This document shows, in pieces, positions 1 to 9,304 of a DNA stretch of 64,000 nucleotides. How positions within the stretch are numbered: position 1 is the first letter of the stretch; each line of letters begins with the position of its first letter. Both the position numbers and the translations under genes were made by a program. Origin of the DNA: Xanthomonas hortorum (GTDB lineage: Bacteria > Pseudomonadota > Gammaproteobacteria > Xanthomonadales > Xanthomonadaceae); contig NZ_CP101417.1 in the NCBI RefSeq assembly GCF_024339125.1, positions 4,475,001 through 4,539,000 on the forward strand. Reading direction: 5' to 3'. The notes under the pieces are model-generated. The model was given only the letters and a program-made list of their open reading frames with translations, had not been told where the DNA came from and searched no databases.

Positions 1-1053
1 CGAACCGGCCACCCAGCTCAGACCGCCCAGCAGGGTCACCTGCGGGAAATAGCCGTTCAATGCCTCGCCGATCTGCGCGCTGGAGGCGGCCAGCTCGCGC
101 TCGGCCTTGCGCACGTCGGGGCGGCGACGGATCAAGGCACCGGCATCGTCCACACGCACCTGCGTGGGCAACATCGGCAACGGCTGCGCTGTGCTCAATT
201 GCGTATCCAGTGCACCGGGCTCGCGCCCGACCATCAACGCCAGCTGGTCCAATGCCTCCTGCGATTGCATGTCCAGCGGCAGGCGTTGCGCCTGTTGCTG
301 CTGCACTTGCGTGGCGATCTGCTCGACCTGCAGGTCCGAAGCAGCGCCTTGCTCGCGGCGCTGCTGGGTCAGCCGCAACGTCTGCCCGATCTTGTCGAGG
401 TTGGCGTCGGCAATGGCCAGACGCGCCTGCAGCCCGCGGTAGTTGAGATAGACCTGCCCGACTTCGGCAGCCAGTTGCACCTGCGCATCGGCCAGCTCGG
501 CCTCGGAGGCCTGCGCCTGTGCCAGCGCACCTTCGGCGGCGCGGCGGCGGCGGCCGAACAGATCCAGCTCCCAGCTGGCATCGAACCCGACGCTGTAGAT
601 CTGGGTCTTGTCCAGGCTCGCCTCTTCGCTGCCTGCGGCCGGCGGCTGGCTGTTCTGGCCATTCTGCAAGTTGCCGAGCGTATCGACGATGGTCTGCGGC
701 GGCTCGGCATACGCGTACAACGCGCTGGCATTGAGCTTGGGCAGACGCTCGGCGCGACGCTGCCGTGCCAGTGCGCGGTTAGCCAACAACCGCGCCTGCG
801 CGGCACGCAGATTGGGGCTGTCGGCCAACGCCTGGGTGACCAGTTGGGTGAGCATCGGATCGTGCAGCTCCTCCCACCAGTGATTCAACGGCGCAGCGGC
901 GACCACCTCGGCGCCACTGGCGCGATGCAATGCCGGCGCCTGTATGGCCGCATCGGCCACGACCGGCGCCTTGGTGTAGTTGGGGCCGAGCATGCAGCCG
1001 CCGAGCAGCACCGCGCTCAGCGCGGCTGCCAGCGGCATGCGGATCAGGCGCAT
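1..1053 (-). CDS. Outer-membrane efflux lipoprotein (OprM/NodT type), C-terminus cut by window edge
   Basis: Outer-membrane channel of a tripartite drug exporter. The frame runs leftwards from an ATG at 1053 and reaches position 1 without a stop, so the C-terminal part is missing. The N-terminus (MRLIRMPLAAALSAVLLGG, then Cys) is a lipoprotein signal with the acylated Cys near residue 20, followed by GPNYTKAP, typical of the OprM/NodT family. Further in come the family features NHWWEELHDP and WELDLFGRRR, and long Ala/Gln-rich helices as expected for the periplasmic barrel. The start lies 4 bp after the stop of the inner-membrane pump gene, so the two are almost certainly co-transcribed and translationally coupled. 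Family assignment is firm; the substrate is unknown. Confidence 0.9.
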   Translation of the reverse strand, partial: MRLIRMPLAAALSAVLLGGCMLGPNYTKAPVVADAAIQAPALHRASGAEVVAAAPLNHWWEELHDPMLTQLVTQALADSPNLRAAQARLLANRALARQRRAERLPKLNASALYAYAEPPQTIVDTLGNLQNGQNSQPPAAGSEEASLDKTQIYSVGFDASWELDLFGRRRRAAEGALAQAQASEAELADAQVQLAAEVGQVYLNYRGLQARLAIADANLDKIGQTLRLTQQRREQGAASDLQVEQIATQVQQQQAQRLPLDMQSQEALDQLALMVGREPGALDTQLSTAQPLPMLPTQVRVDDAGALIRRRPDVRKAERELAASSAQIGEALNGYFPQVTLLGGLSWVAGS

Positions 1054-1057
1054 GGAA

Positions 1058-2644
1058 TCAGTGCATTGCAAGGTGCGCCCCCTTGGGTAACGGCTTGAGC
1101 AAAAAGGCCAGCGGAATCGTGCAGACCACGATCACGCCGAAGATCCAGAACAGATCGCTATAGGTCATCACCAGCGCCTGCTGCTGCACCAGGCGCGCCA
1201 GCTGCGCGATCGAGCGGATCGCGCCCTCCGCACCGGCGCTGCCCTGCATCTGCGCGCCCAGACCGGCCAGGAACTCCTGCGCGCGCGAGGCGTTGGCGGT
1301 AATCGCGCTGCCGATGGTTTCGGTATGGAAGGTCATGCGGCGCTCCTGAAACGTGGAGATCAGCGCCAGGCCCACCGAGCCGCCCAGGTTGCGGCCGGCG
1401 TTGAACAAGCCCGATGCGTCGCCGGCCAGCTCGGGCGGCACCGACGAAATCGCGGCCTGATTCAACGACATCATCGCCAGCGCCAACCCGCAGCCCTGCA
1501 GCAACTGGCCGGCGACAAAATGCATGCCCACGGTGTCGGCAGTCAGCGACAGATTGACGAAACAGGCCGCGGCAAAACAGATCAGCCCGGCGATCACCAG
1601 AATGCGCACATCCACCACTTCCAGCAGCTTGGGCATCATCGGCATCAGCAGCACGGTCGGCAGACCGGACAGCAGCAGCACATAGCCTGCCTGCTCGGTG
1701 TTGTAGCCGGAGATCACCGCCAGAAACTGCGGAATCATGTACATGACCCCGAACAGGATCATGCCCACCGCCATGATCATGACGAACACCGCGCCGAAGC
1801 TGCGATGCAGCAACAACGACAAGTGGATCACCGGCGGACGGCGACGGAACTGGGTGATCACCAAGGCGATGAATCCGCTCAGGGAGATCAGGCTCAGCAT
1901 GTTGATCTCGCTGGATTCGAACCAGCGCTCGCGCTGGCCTTCTTCCAGCACCACGGTGAGCCCACCCAGGCCGGCGGTGAGGCCATAGATGCCCAACCAG
2001 TCGGCATCGAGCAGGCCGGCCCAATCGCCTTTTTCATGCTTCAACCCGAGCAGCAACAAGGCCACCAGGCCGACGCAGATCGGCACGTTGATGAAGAACG
2101 CGTAATGCCAGCTGACGTTTTCGGTGAGCCAGCCGCCCAATAGCGGGCCGATCACCGGGCCCATGATCACGGTCATGCCGAACAAGGCGGTGCCCATGGT
2201 CTGCTGGCTGGGCGGCAGGCGGGTGGCGACGATGGTCAGCGCGGTGGGAATCAACGCGCCGCCAGCCAGGCCCTGCCCGACGCGGCCGATGATCATCATC
2301 GTCAACGAGGTCGACAAGCCGCACACCACCGAAAACGCGGTGAACATCACCGCGCAGATCAGCAGGAAGTTGCGCAGGCCCAGCGTGCGCACGAACCAGC
2401 CTGTGAGCGGGATCATGATGATCTCGGCCACCAGATACGCAGTGGAAATCCAGGTGCCTTCGGTACCGCTGGCGCCGACCTCGCCCTGGATGGTGGGCAG
2501 CGCCGCGTTGACGATGGAGATATCCAGCGTCGCCATGAACGAGCCGATGGTGCCGGCCAGTACCGCCAGCCAGGCGCCCGGTTCGGCCTTCTCGCGTTGG
2601 GCGCTGCCGCCGGCACGCGGGCCGGTGGCTGCGGCTGCACTCAT
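1058..2644 (-). CDS. emrB: DHA2-family MFS multidrug exporter (EmrB/QacA type)
   Basis: Inner-membrane proton-driven drug exporter of 528 residues with about 14 predicted membrane segments, the usual size for EmrB. The early segment FMATLDISIVNAALPTI is the DHA2 signature, followed by TEGTWISTAYLVAEIIMIPLTGW and later GPVIGPLLGGWLTENVSWHYAFFINVPI, the motif C region characteristic of antiporters. Its ATG overlaps the stop of the upstream adaptor gene by 4 bp (ATGA at 2641-2644), and the outer-membrane lipoprotein gene follows after 4 bp. The three genes therefore form one operon for a complete EmrA-EmrB-OprM-like export channel. Substrates cannot be read from sequence; hydrophobic drugs, fatty acids or plant phenolics are all possible. 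Confidence 0.92.
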   Translation of the reverse strand: MSAAAATGPRAGGSAQREKAEPGAWLAVLAGTIGSFMATLDISIVNAALPTIQGEVGASGTEGTWISTAYLVAEIIMIPLTGWFVRTLGLRNFLLICAVMFTAFSVVCGLSTSLTMMIIGRVGQGLAGGALIPTALTIVATRLPPSQQTMGTALFGMTVIMGPVIGPLLGGWLTENVSWHYAFFINVPICVGLVALLLLGLKHEKGDWAGLLDADWLGIYGLTAGLGGLTVVLEEGQRERWFESSEINMLSLISLSGFIALVITQFRRRPPVIHLSLLLHRSFGAVFVMIMAVGMILFGVMYMIPQFLAVISGYNTEQAGYVLLLSGLPTVLLMPMMPKLLEVVDVRILVIAGLICFAAACFVNLSLTADTVGMHFVAGQLLQGCGLALAMMSLNQAAISSVPPELAGDASGLFNAGRNLGGSVGLALISTFQERRMTFHTETIGSAITANASRAQEFLAGLGAQMQGSAGAEGAIRSIAQLARLVQQQALVMTYSDLFWIFGVIVVCTIPLAFLLKPLPKGAHLAMH

Positions 2645-3843
2645 CGCGCGCGCTCCTGCGCCTGCACGCGATCGGATTCCTCCTCGGCCCGTTGCTTGGC
2701 GTCCTTGGCCGAGCGCGTATCCACCGTCACTTCGACCGACATGCCCGGCACCAGCACCTTGCGCGCCTCGTCACCGGCCAGCACGCGGATCCGCACCGGA
2801 ATGCGCTGGACGACTTTGGTGAAGTTGCCGGTGGCGTTCTCCGGCGGCAGCAATGCGAATTGCGAACCGGTGCCCGGCGACAGACTTTCGATCTTGCCGT
2901 GCAGCTTCACGCCCGACAGCGCATCGACCTCGATCTCGGCCGGCTGGCCCGGACGCATCAGGCCGACCTGGGTTTCCTTGAAATTGGCGACCAGGTACAG
3001 CGATTGCTGCGGCACGATGGTCATGGTGCGGGTACCGGCGCCCAGGAACTGGCCCACCTGCACGGTCTTGTCGCCGACCCGGCCACGGATGCGGCTGGTG
3101 AGGAGGGTGTCTTCCACCGCCACGCGGGCCTGGTCGGCATCGGCGGTGGCCTGCTTCACGCCGGCCTGCGCCTGTTCCAGCTGTGCGTTGCTGGCCAGGA
3201 TCTGGCTCTGCGCGCCCTTGGCCTGGGCCTGCGCCGCGTCGTACTGGGCACGTGCGCGGGCCAGTTCGTGCTGCAGGCTTTCCTGATGTTCGTGGGTGTC
3301 TGCACCCGAGGCGGCCAACGGGGCGAAGCGCTTCACTTCGGCCTGGGCGAATTTCAGGCTTGCCGCCGCCGAGGTCACCTGGCTACGCGCCTGCACCAGC
3401 GACGACTCCTGCCCGGACACATTGGCGGTTGCCGCAGCGATATCGGCCTGGCGCGCGGCGATTGCGGCTTCGGCCTGCTGCAGGGTCGCCTGATAGGTGC
3501 GGTCGTCGATCTGCAGCAGCGGCTGGCCGGCCTCCACGATCTGGTTGTCGCCCACCATCACCTTGGTCACATAGCCGCTGACGCGCGGCGCAACCGCCAC
3601 CGAATCGGCCTGCAGATAGGCGTTATTGGTGCTCTGCATGTAGCGGCCCTTGATCAGGTAGTAGGCCAGCCACAGCGCCAGCAACACCACCACCAGCAGG
3701 CCGACCACGATCAGCGTCCACTTCACCTTGGGGTTCTTCAACGGCGAGGGCTTGGGCGGCTCCTGCTGATTGTGTGCAGCGTTGCCTTGGGCATCCTGGG
3801 CCGAAGCCTGGCCGTCGTTGGACTGGTGATCGTGGTTGCTCAA
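2641..3843 (-). CDS. emrA: HlyD/EmrA-family membrane fusion protein
   Basis: Periplasmic adaptor that joins the EmrB-like pump to the outer-membrane channel. After a polar, Gln/Asp-rich N-terminal tail there is one membrane anchor (TLIVVGLLVVVLLALWLAYYL), then the lipoyl half-motif (AYLQADSVAVAPRVSGYVTKV), a long Ala/Gln-rich coiled coil, and the second half-motif with QVGQFLGAGT. I chose the TTG at 3843 (protein begins SNHDHQSNDGQ, 400 residues), because an AGGACG-like site lies just upstream. The alternative ATG at 3927 adds 28 residues of atypical composition and has no ribosome site. It is the first gene of the emrA-emrB-oprM operon; no MarR-type regulator is visible next to it. Confidence 0.88.
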   Translation of the reverse strand: MSNHDHQSNDGQASAQDAQGNAAHNQQEPPKPSPLKNPKVKWTLIVVGLLVVVLLALWLAYYLIKGRYMQSTNNAYLQADSVAVAPRVSGYVTKVMVGDNQIVEAGQPLLQIDDRTYQATLQQAEAAIAARQADIAAATANVSGQESSLVQARSQVTSAAASLKFAQAEVKRFAPLAASGADTHEHQESLQHELARARAQYDAAQAQAKGAQSQILASNAQLEQAQAGVKQATADADQARVAVEDTLLTSRIRGRVGDKTVQVGQFLGAGTRTMTIVPQQSLYLVANFKETQVGLMRPGQPAEIEVDALSGVKLHGKIESLSPGTGSQFALLPPENATGNFTKVVQRIPVRIRVLAGDEARKVLVPGMSVEVTVDTRSAKDAKQRAEEESDRVQAQERAR

Positions 3844-4041
3844 AGTCAGGCGTCCTGTGTCGTGGGCGAGGCGCGCGCAACGACGTGCCGCAGCAGCGGT
3901 TCCGGCGAAGGCGGCGCAACCATACAATTATTTGAACCGCCCGGTACAGATTGCGTGACGAGCCTGGTCAGCTGCCGCTTGGACTGATTGGTTCTTTATG
4001 AAGACCTGGCTACGCGGCCGCGCCTTCAACCCGCCGCCGCC

Positions 4042-5157
4042 TCAACGACCGGTCTTGATCTCGGTCCACAGCCGTGTGTACAGCCGGTCCACTTCCGGCG
4101 GATTGATCGCATAGGTGAACATCTTGGCGGTCACCTCCGGCGGCGGGTAGATGGTGGAGTCGTTGCGGATCGCCGCATCCACCAGCGGGGTGGCGGTGCG
4201 CACCGGATTGGCGTAGTGGATGAAGTTGCTGTTGGCTGCGGCCACCTCCGGCTTCAACAGATAATTGATGAAGGCGTAAGCGTTGTCGGGGTGCTTGGCG
4301 TCCTTGGGAATGGCCAGCATGTCGAACCACTGCGGCGCGCCTTCCTTCGGGATCGAATAGGCCACCTTGACGGTGTTGCCGGCCTCCACTGCGCGGTCGC
4401 GCGCCTGGATGATGTCGCCCGACCAGCCAACTGCAAGACAGGTATTGCCGTTGGCCAGCGAAGTCACGTACTGGCTGGAGTGGAAGTTCTGCACATACGG
4501 GCGAATCGTCTTGATCAACGCGGCGGCTTTTTCGATCTCCGCCGGCACCGTGCTGTGCGGATCCAGACCCAGATAATTGAGCGCGATCGGAATCATGTCC
4601 GAGGGCGTGTCGAGAATGGTGACGCCGCAGTCCTTCAACTTCGACAGATTTTCCGGCTTGAATACCAGATCCCAGCTGTTGGCGACCTCGGTGCTGCCGA
4701 AGATGGCCTTGAGCTTGTCCACGTTGTAGCCGATGCCGGTGGTGCCGATCATGTACGGCACGCCAAAGGCATTGCCCGGATCCTGCGCGGCGATGCGGCG
4801 CATGATGTCCGGATCCAGATTGACCAGGTTGGGGATCTTGCTCTTGTCCAGCGGCAGGAACACCCCGGCCTGGATCTGCCGGCCGAAGAAGCTCAGCGTG
4901 GGCACCACCACGTCGTAATCGCTGCCGCCGGCGAGCAGTTTGGCTTCCACCATCTCGTCGCTGTCGAACACGTCGTAGGTGACCTTGATGCCGCTGCTCT
5001 TTTCGAACGCGGGAATGGTGTCTTCGGCGATGTAGTCCGAGTAGTTGTAGACGTTGAGCACCTTGGCCCGTGCGTCGGCATTACCTGGCGCAGTGCCGCC
5101 ACCGCAGGCGGCCAACAAGGTGGTGGACAGCGTCAGGGCGAGCAGTCGCAACGTCAT
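4042..5157 (-). CDS. potF: PotF-like polyamine-binding periplasmic lipoprotein
   Basis: Solute-binding component of a putrescine/spermidine ABC importer. The start ATG at 5157 is preceded at good spacing by GGAG, so the 4-residue upstream extension is rejected. The N-terminus MTLRLLALTLSTTLLAAC is a lipobox, then a polar linker and the PotD/PotF pattern: VLNVYNYSDYIAEDTIPAFEKSSGIKV, SDYDVVVPT, FGVPYMIGTTGIGYNVDKL, and VGWSGDIIQARD near the ligand pocket. Length (371 residues) is normal. No permease or ATPase genes (potGHI) adjoin it in this window, so the transporter parts must lie elsewhere or the protein serves another importer. It follows the putrescine aminotransferase gene on the same strand after 241 bp, in which I see no other gene. 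Confidence 0.88.
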   Translation of the reverse strand: MTLRLLALTLSTTLLAACGGGTAPGNADARAKVLNVYNYSDYIAEDTIPAFEKSSGIKVTYDVFDSDEMVEAKLLAGGSDYDVVVPTLSFFGRQIQAGVFLPLDKSKIPNLVNLDPDIMRRIAAQDPGNAFGVPYMIGTTGIGYNVDKLKAIFGSTEVANSWDLVFKPENLSKLKDCGVTILDTPSDMIPIALNYLGLDPHSTVPAEIEKAAALIKTIRPYVQNFHSSQYVTSLANGNTCLAVGWSGDIIQARDRAVEAGNTVKVAYSIPKEGAPQWFDMLAIPKDAKHPDNAYAFINYLLKPEVAAANSNFIHYANPVRTATPLVDAAIRNDSTIYPPPEVTAKMFTYAINPPEVDRLYTRLWTEIKTGR

Positions 5158-5398
5158 GTGGATCTCCAAAGCAGTGCGGTCATGGCGGGGCCGGCGGTGT
5201 GGCCGGTGAGCGTTCCAGCCTACGCATCGGGTTTCTGTTTGCCCAGCTTATTTCCCTGGCCTGTAGCAGCTATCAAAACGGCTGTGTTCAGCACCTGGCG
5301 GGCGCGGCCGTTGTGCGGGGCGGCTTGTCGCATTCGACCATTGCAGGTTCTACACGTTGTGCGCACCCGTCAGACGCGGCGCACTGCGTTGTGGCAAC

Positions 5399-6766
5399 TC
5401 ATCTGCCCAGCGCCTGCGCGGTGTCTTCCAGCGCCGCCCACGCCTTGTCGAACAGCTCATCGACCTGCTCGCAGGTGATGATCAACGGCGGCGACAGCAG
5501 CATGGCGTCGTAAGTCGCGCGCAGGATCAGCCCGCGCCGCAGCGCGAAGTCGCGGCACAGCGCCCCTACCCGGCCGCGCTCGGGAAAATACGTGCCGCGT
5601 TGGCGCTTGTCCGGCACCAGTTCCAGTGCGCCGACCAGCCCGGCGATGCGTGCCTCGCCCACCAGGCGATGTTCGCCCAGCTCGGCCCAGCGCTGTGCCA
5701 GATACGGCGCAATCCGGGTGCGTGCGGTCTCCACAATGCCCTCGTCCTGCAACAGGCGCACATTCTCCAACGCCACCGCCGCACACACCGGATGCCCGGA
5801 ATAGGTGCCGCCATGCGCCAGCTCGCCGCCGTGCGTCTTGAGCACACCGGCCACGCGATCGTTGAACATCGCTGCCGCCAACGGGATATAGCCGGAGGTG
5901 ATGCCCTTGGCGAGCGTCATCACATCGGGCTGGAAGCCGAAGTAATCCGCACCGAACCAGGCACCGGTGCGGCCGAAGCCGCAGATCACTTCGTCGGCGA
6001 CCAGCAGCACATCGTAGCGCCGGCAGATGCACTCGATTTCCGGCCAGTAACTGCGCGGCGGGATGTAGACCCCGATCGCGCCCATGATCGGCTCGCCGAT
6101 GAAGGCCGCCACGTGCTCGGGGCCGAGCTGCAGAATCTTTTCTTCCAAGCGGCGCGCTGCCAGCAACCCGTATTCTTCTGGATCGAGCTCGCCGCCATCG
6201 CCAAAGTGATACGGCGGCGCGATGTGATGAATATCCGGAATCGGCAAGCCGCCTTGCTTGTGCATGCCTTTCATGCCACCCAGGCTGGCACCGGCCATGG
6301 TGGTGCCGTGATAGCCGTCGTGGCGGCCGATAAAGATGCGTTTTTCCGGCTGCCCCTGCACCGCCCAGAAGTGCCGCACCAGCCGCAGGATGGTGTCGTT
6401 GGCCTCCGAGCCGGAGTTGGCGAAGAACGCATGGTTCAAATCGCCCGGCGTCAGCTCCGCCAGCTTGGCGGCGAGATGGATGGTGGGCTCGGTGGTGCAC
6501 TGAAAGAAGCTGTTGTAGTACGCCAACTGCTCCATCTGCCGCGCCGCTGCCTGTGCCAGCTCCTTGCGCCCGTAGCCGACATTCACGCACCACAAGCCGC
6601 CGAATGCATCCAGCAACTTGTTGCCGTCCGCATCCCAAACATACACGCCCTGCCCGCGCGTCAGGATGCGCGTGCCCTTGTCGGCCAATGCCGCGTTGTC
6701 GTTGAACGGGTGCAGGTGATGGGCGGCATCGAGTTGCTGCAAGGTCTTCAGTGCTTGCGGATCCAT
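5399..6766 (-). CDS. Class III PLP aminotransferase, probable putrescine/diamine-pyruvate transaminase (SpuC/YgjG-like)
   Basis: Fold-type I PLP enzyme of 455 residues. The start at ATG 6766 has a GGAG site about 8 bases upstream; the longer frame adds 17 residues without a site. Visible motifs are TRGQGVYVWDADGNKLLDAFGGLWCVNVGYG, the NSGSEANDT phosphate-binding turn, VADEVICGFGRTG with the PLP-contacting Asp, and MTLAKGITSGYIPL with the Schiff-base lysine at about residue 287. Class III enzymes of this type move the amino group of putrescine, or of other omega-amines, to pyruvate. Placement between the puuD-puuA pair and a PotF-like binding protein on the same strand supports a diamine substrate; beta-alanine or GABA are alternatives. 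Confidence 0.85.
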   Translation of the reverse strand: MDPQALKTLQQLDAAHHLHPFNDNAALADKGTRILTRGQGVYVWDADGNKLLDAFGGLWCVNVGYGRKELAQAAARQMEQLAYYNSFFQCTTEPTIHLAAKLAELTPGDLNHAFFANSGSEANDTILRLVRHFWAVQGQPEKRIFIGRHDGYHGTTMAGASLGGMKGMHKQGGLPIPDIHHIAPPYHFGDGGELDPEEYGLLAARRLEEKILQLGPEHVAAFIGEPIMGAIGVYIPPRSYWPEIECICRRYDVLLVADEVICGFGRTGAWFGADYFGFQPDVMTLAKGITSGYIPLAAAMFNDRVAGVLKTHGGELAHGGTYSGHPVCAAVALENVRLLQDEGIVETARTRIAPYLAQRWAELGEHRLVGEARIAGLVGALELVPDKRQRGTYFPERGRVGALCRDFALRRGLILRATYDAMLLSPPLIITCEQVDELFDKAWAALEDTAQALGR

Positions 6767-6908
6767 GGGCACTCCGGCTGCGGGGTACGTGCAGTCTACG
6801 GTCGATCGGCAGGGCACAAAATGCTTTCAGTGGCGCGCACCGAACAGGGCGTGAAAACGCGCGGTCGGGGCGGTGCGCAATGTCCAACGTGCGAGGCGTC
6901 AGGCATCC

Positions 6909-6963
6909 TTATACGCCGTACCCTCATCCGCCCTTCGGGCACCTTCTCCCGATGGGAGAAGGG
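6909..6963. repeat. Dual-hairpin CTTCTCCC repeat, copy 1
   Basis: Short intergenic repeat with two adjacent hairpins. One has 9-bp arms CCTTCTCCC and GGGAGAAGG around a GAT loop (6942-6962). The other is a small stem GCCC/GGGC at 6930-6940, preceded by TACCCTCATCC. It lies in the 231-bp gap between puuA and the aminotransferase gene. The same element, inverted, recurs at 31181-31228 and 31446-31492. It may act as a transcript stabiliser or attenuator inside the operon. Confidence 0.85.
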
Positions 6964-6997
6964 AATCGTGCGCGCCACACCGGGCGACTCGAACGCC

Positions 6998-8383
6998 TCA
7001 GACATTCAACAGCAAGAACTCCCGTTCCCACGAACTGATGACACGAAAGAACGTCTCGTATTCCTTCCGCTTCACCGAGATATAGGCACGCACAAAGCGC
7101 CGCCCCAGCATCTCCTGCAATGCATCGCAACCCTCCAATCCGTCTAGAGCTTCACCCAGCGAGCGCGGCAGATCGTATCCCTGCTCCTTGCCGTTGCTGC
7201 TGATCGGCGCGGTCGGTTCCAGCTTTTCGCGGATGCCCAATAACCCGCACGCCAAGGTCGCTGCCATCGCCAGATACGGATTGGCATCGGAGCCGGCAAA
7301 GCGGCTTTCCACACGCATGTTGTGCGGGGTGTCGATCGGTACGCGCAACCCGCAGGTGCGATTGTCGAACCCCCACAGCACATTGCTCGGCGACACCTCG
7401 CCGAACATCAGCCGCCGGTACGAATTGACGTTGGGCGCCAGCAACCCCATCGCCATCGGAATGTATTTCTGCAGGCCACCGAGATAATGCGCAAAGGTGT
7501 CGCTGAAGCCGCCTTCGCGCTTGCCGCTGAACACATTCTTGCCAGTGCCGGTATGCAACAGGCTCTGGTGGATATGCATCGCACTGCCCGGCTCGGTTTC
7601 CATGGGTTTGGCCAGAAACGTGGCGTACACGCCATGCCGCAACGCGGCCTCGCGCATGGTGCGCTTGAACATGAAGACCTGATCGGCGCGCGACAGCGCA
7701 TCGGCATGGGTGAAGTTGACCTCCAGCTGCGCCGCGCCGGATTCGTGGATCAAGGTATCCACGTCCAGTTCCATCGCATCGCAGTAGTCGTACATCAGAT
7801 CCAGGATCGGGTCGAACTCGTTGACCGCATCGATCGAATACGACTGCCGCGCGGTTTCCGGGCGGCCGGAGCGCCCCGCCGGCGGCAGCAACGGGAAATC
7901 CGGGTCGGTGTTCTTCTGCACCAGAAAGAATTCAAGCTCCGGCGCCACCATTGGTTGCAGCTTCACCTCGGCATAGGCGTCCAGCACGCGACGCAGCACG
8001 TTGCGTGGCGCCAGTTCGTGCGGCTGCCCATCTTTGGTGTAGCAATCGTGTATGACCTGCGCGGTGGGGTCGGCGGCCCACGGCACCATGCGCACGGTGG
8101 AGGCGTCCGGGCGCAGATGCATGTCCGAATCCGATGGCGAGGTCAGCTCGTAATAATCGTCGGGGAAGTCGCCGGTGACGGTGGTGGCGAAGATGCCTTC
8201 CGGCAGGCGGGTGCCGTAGTCGTGCGAGAACTTGTCGGCTGGGATGATCTTGCCGCGCGCGTTGCCGGTGATGTCCGGCACCAGGCACTCCACCTCGGTG
8301 ATGTTGCGCTCCTTGAGCCAGCGGCGCAGCGCGCTCTCCGGCTGCTTGGGCGTGGATTTGCGCGAACGTGTGCGGATGGACAT
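6998..8383 (-). CDS. puuA: Glutamine-synthetase-family gamma-glutamylputrescine synthetase (PuuA), paralogue 1
   Basis: ATP-dependent ligase joining glutamate to putrescine, the first step of the Puu pathway. The 461-residue protein has the GS fold: N-terminal beta-grasp with ECLVPDITGNARGKIIP and the loop LPEGIFATTVTG, then the catalytic barrel with PELEFFLVQKN, HESGAAQLEVNF, GSAMHIHQSL, the NSYRRLMFGEVSPSNVLWGFDNRTCGLRVP block, and ESRFAGSDANPYLAMAATLACG. The VPDITGNARGK pattern separates PuuA/GlnA3-like enzymes from true glutamine synthetase. It starts 6 bp after the puuD stop and is co-transcribed with it. A second, divergent paralogue lies at 9305-10684. Substrate preference between the two cannot be told from sequence. 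Confidence 0.9.
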   Translation of the reverse strand: MSIRTRSRKSTPKQPESALRRWLKERNITEVECLVPDITGNARGKIIPADKFSHDYGTRLPEGIFATTVTGDFPDDYYELTSPSDSDMHLRPDASTVRMVPWAADPTAQVIHDCYTKDGQPHELAPRNVLRRVLDAYAEVKLQPMVAPELEFFLVQKNTDPDFPLLPPAGRSGRPETARQSYSIDAVNEFDPILDLMYDYCDAMELDVDTLIHESGAAQLEVNFTHADALSRADQVFMFKRTMREAALRHGVYATFLAKPMETEPGSAMHIHQSLLHTGTGKNVFSGKREGGFSDTFAHYLGGLQKYIPMAMGLLAPNVNSYRRLMFGEVSPSNVLWGFDNRTCGLRVPIDTPHNMRVESRFAGSDANPYLAMAATLACGLLGIREKLEPTAPISSNGKEQGYDLPRSLGEALDGLEGCDALQEMLGRRFVRAYISVKRKEYETFFRVISSWEREFLLLNV

Positions 8384-8389
8384 GCAACC

Positions 8390-9142
8390 TCACTGACCGC
8401 GTTGAGCGGCGTATTGACGACAGGCCTCGCCGAAGGCCTGAAAGATGGCACGGTAGAACGGATGCTGTGTGACACGCCACTCCGGATGCCATTGCACCGC
8501 GAGCAAAAAGCCCGGCCCGGCGCCGCGAAAGGCTTCGATCAGGCCATCCGGTGCAGTGGCTTCGACCACCAGCCCATCGGCGAGCTTCGCAATACCCTGC
8601 CCGTGCAACGAATTCACCAACACCTGCGCGGTCTCGCTCATGCCAGCCAACCAGCCGCCGGGCTGCAGCTGCACCAGATGCGCAGGGCCGTACTGCGTGT
8701 CTAGCGGTGCGCTGCGGTCTTCGCGATGATCGGCCAGGCCGGGCACCTCATGCACGCGTTGATGCAAGCGCCCGCCCAGCGCCACGTTGACCTCCTGCAG
8801 GCCGCGGCAGATCGCCAGCACCGGCAGGCCACGTGCAAGCGCCTGCGGGATCAGGCCAAGGCTGGTGGCATCGCGTGCGGGATCATGCAGGTTGCCTTCC
8901 CAACTGGGCTCGTCGCTGTAGTGATGCGGCTCGACATTGCTCACCGCACCAGTGAGCAACAGGCCATCCAACCGATCCAGCCACACGTCTGCATCCAGCG
9001 TGGGCTGCAGGCTCGGCAGCAACACCGGCATCGCGCCCGCCGCCTCCACCACCGCGCGAATGTATTTTTCGCCAGCGGCCAGAAACGGATGCGGCCCTTG
9101 GATGCGATCGGTCGGCAACCCGACCAGTGGAACGACAGCCAT
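8390..9142 (-). CDS. puuD: Gamma-glutamyl-GABA hydrolase (PuuD), class I glutamine amidotransferase-like
   Basis: Hydrolyses gamma-glutamyl-GABA to GABA and glutamate, the last Puu step. The start ATG at 9142 (MAVVPLVGLPTDRIQG) matches family N-termini and has a GGGA-like site. The longer frame adds a Cys/Arg-rich stretch over the divergent promoter region and is rejected. The class I amidotransferase signature is complete: nucleophile in LAICRGLQEVNVALGG (Cys about 112) and the catalytic His-Glu in AVQWHPEW. Early motifs LLLTGAVSNVEPHHY and SYxD-like substrate loops agree with the Peptidase_C26 family. Length of 250 residues is normal. It leads the minus-strand puuD-puuA unit and diverges from the second puuA by 162 bp. 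Confidence 0.9.
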   Translation of the reverse strand: MAVVPLVGLPTDRIQGPHPFLAAGEKYIRAVVEAAGAMPVLLPSLQPTLDADVWLDRLDGLLLTGAVSNVEPHHYSDEPSWEGNLHDPARDATSLGLIPQALARGLPVLAICRGLQEVNVALGGRLHQRVHEVPGLADHREDRSAPLDTQYGPAHLVQLQPGGWLAGMSETAQVLVNSLHGQGIAKLADGLVVEATAPDGLIEAFRGAGPGFLLAVQWHPEWRVTQHPFYRAIFQAFGEACRQYAAQRGQ

Positions 9143-9304
9143 GCAGACATCCCGGTGTAGAGCGTTGAACGTCAGGTGCAATGCACTTGCGATGCAGCCG
9201 AACTTACCGCGCCGCCGCACGCATTGCCAAGCGCAACGCGACTGCGGTTGCGACTGCTCACGCAGGCTTTGCTAGGCTGGGCGGCGACTTCGCAGGTGGT
9301 GCCC
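9143..9304. promoter_or_regulatory. Divergent promoter region between puuD and second puuA
   Basis: 162 bp between two divergent Puu units must hold both promoters and any PuuR-like operator. A possible plus-strand promoter is TTGCGA near 9247 with TGCTAG-like sequence about 17 bases on; this is weak. No clear palindromic operator was found by eye, and no puuR-like regulator gene is present in the window. Confidence 0.4.

Noticed and set aside
199-1098. Plus-strand open frame of 299 codons at the window start
   Set aside because: It is antisense to the outer-membrane efflux lipoprotein, whose own frame has a lipobox and family motifs.
3843-3927. ATG 3927 as the start of emrA
   Set aside because: The extra residues are Cys/Arg/Ala-rich with no ribosome site; the TTG at 3843 has one and begins a typical polar cytosolic tail.
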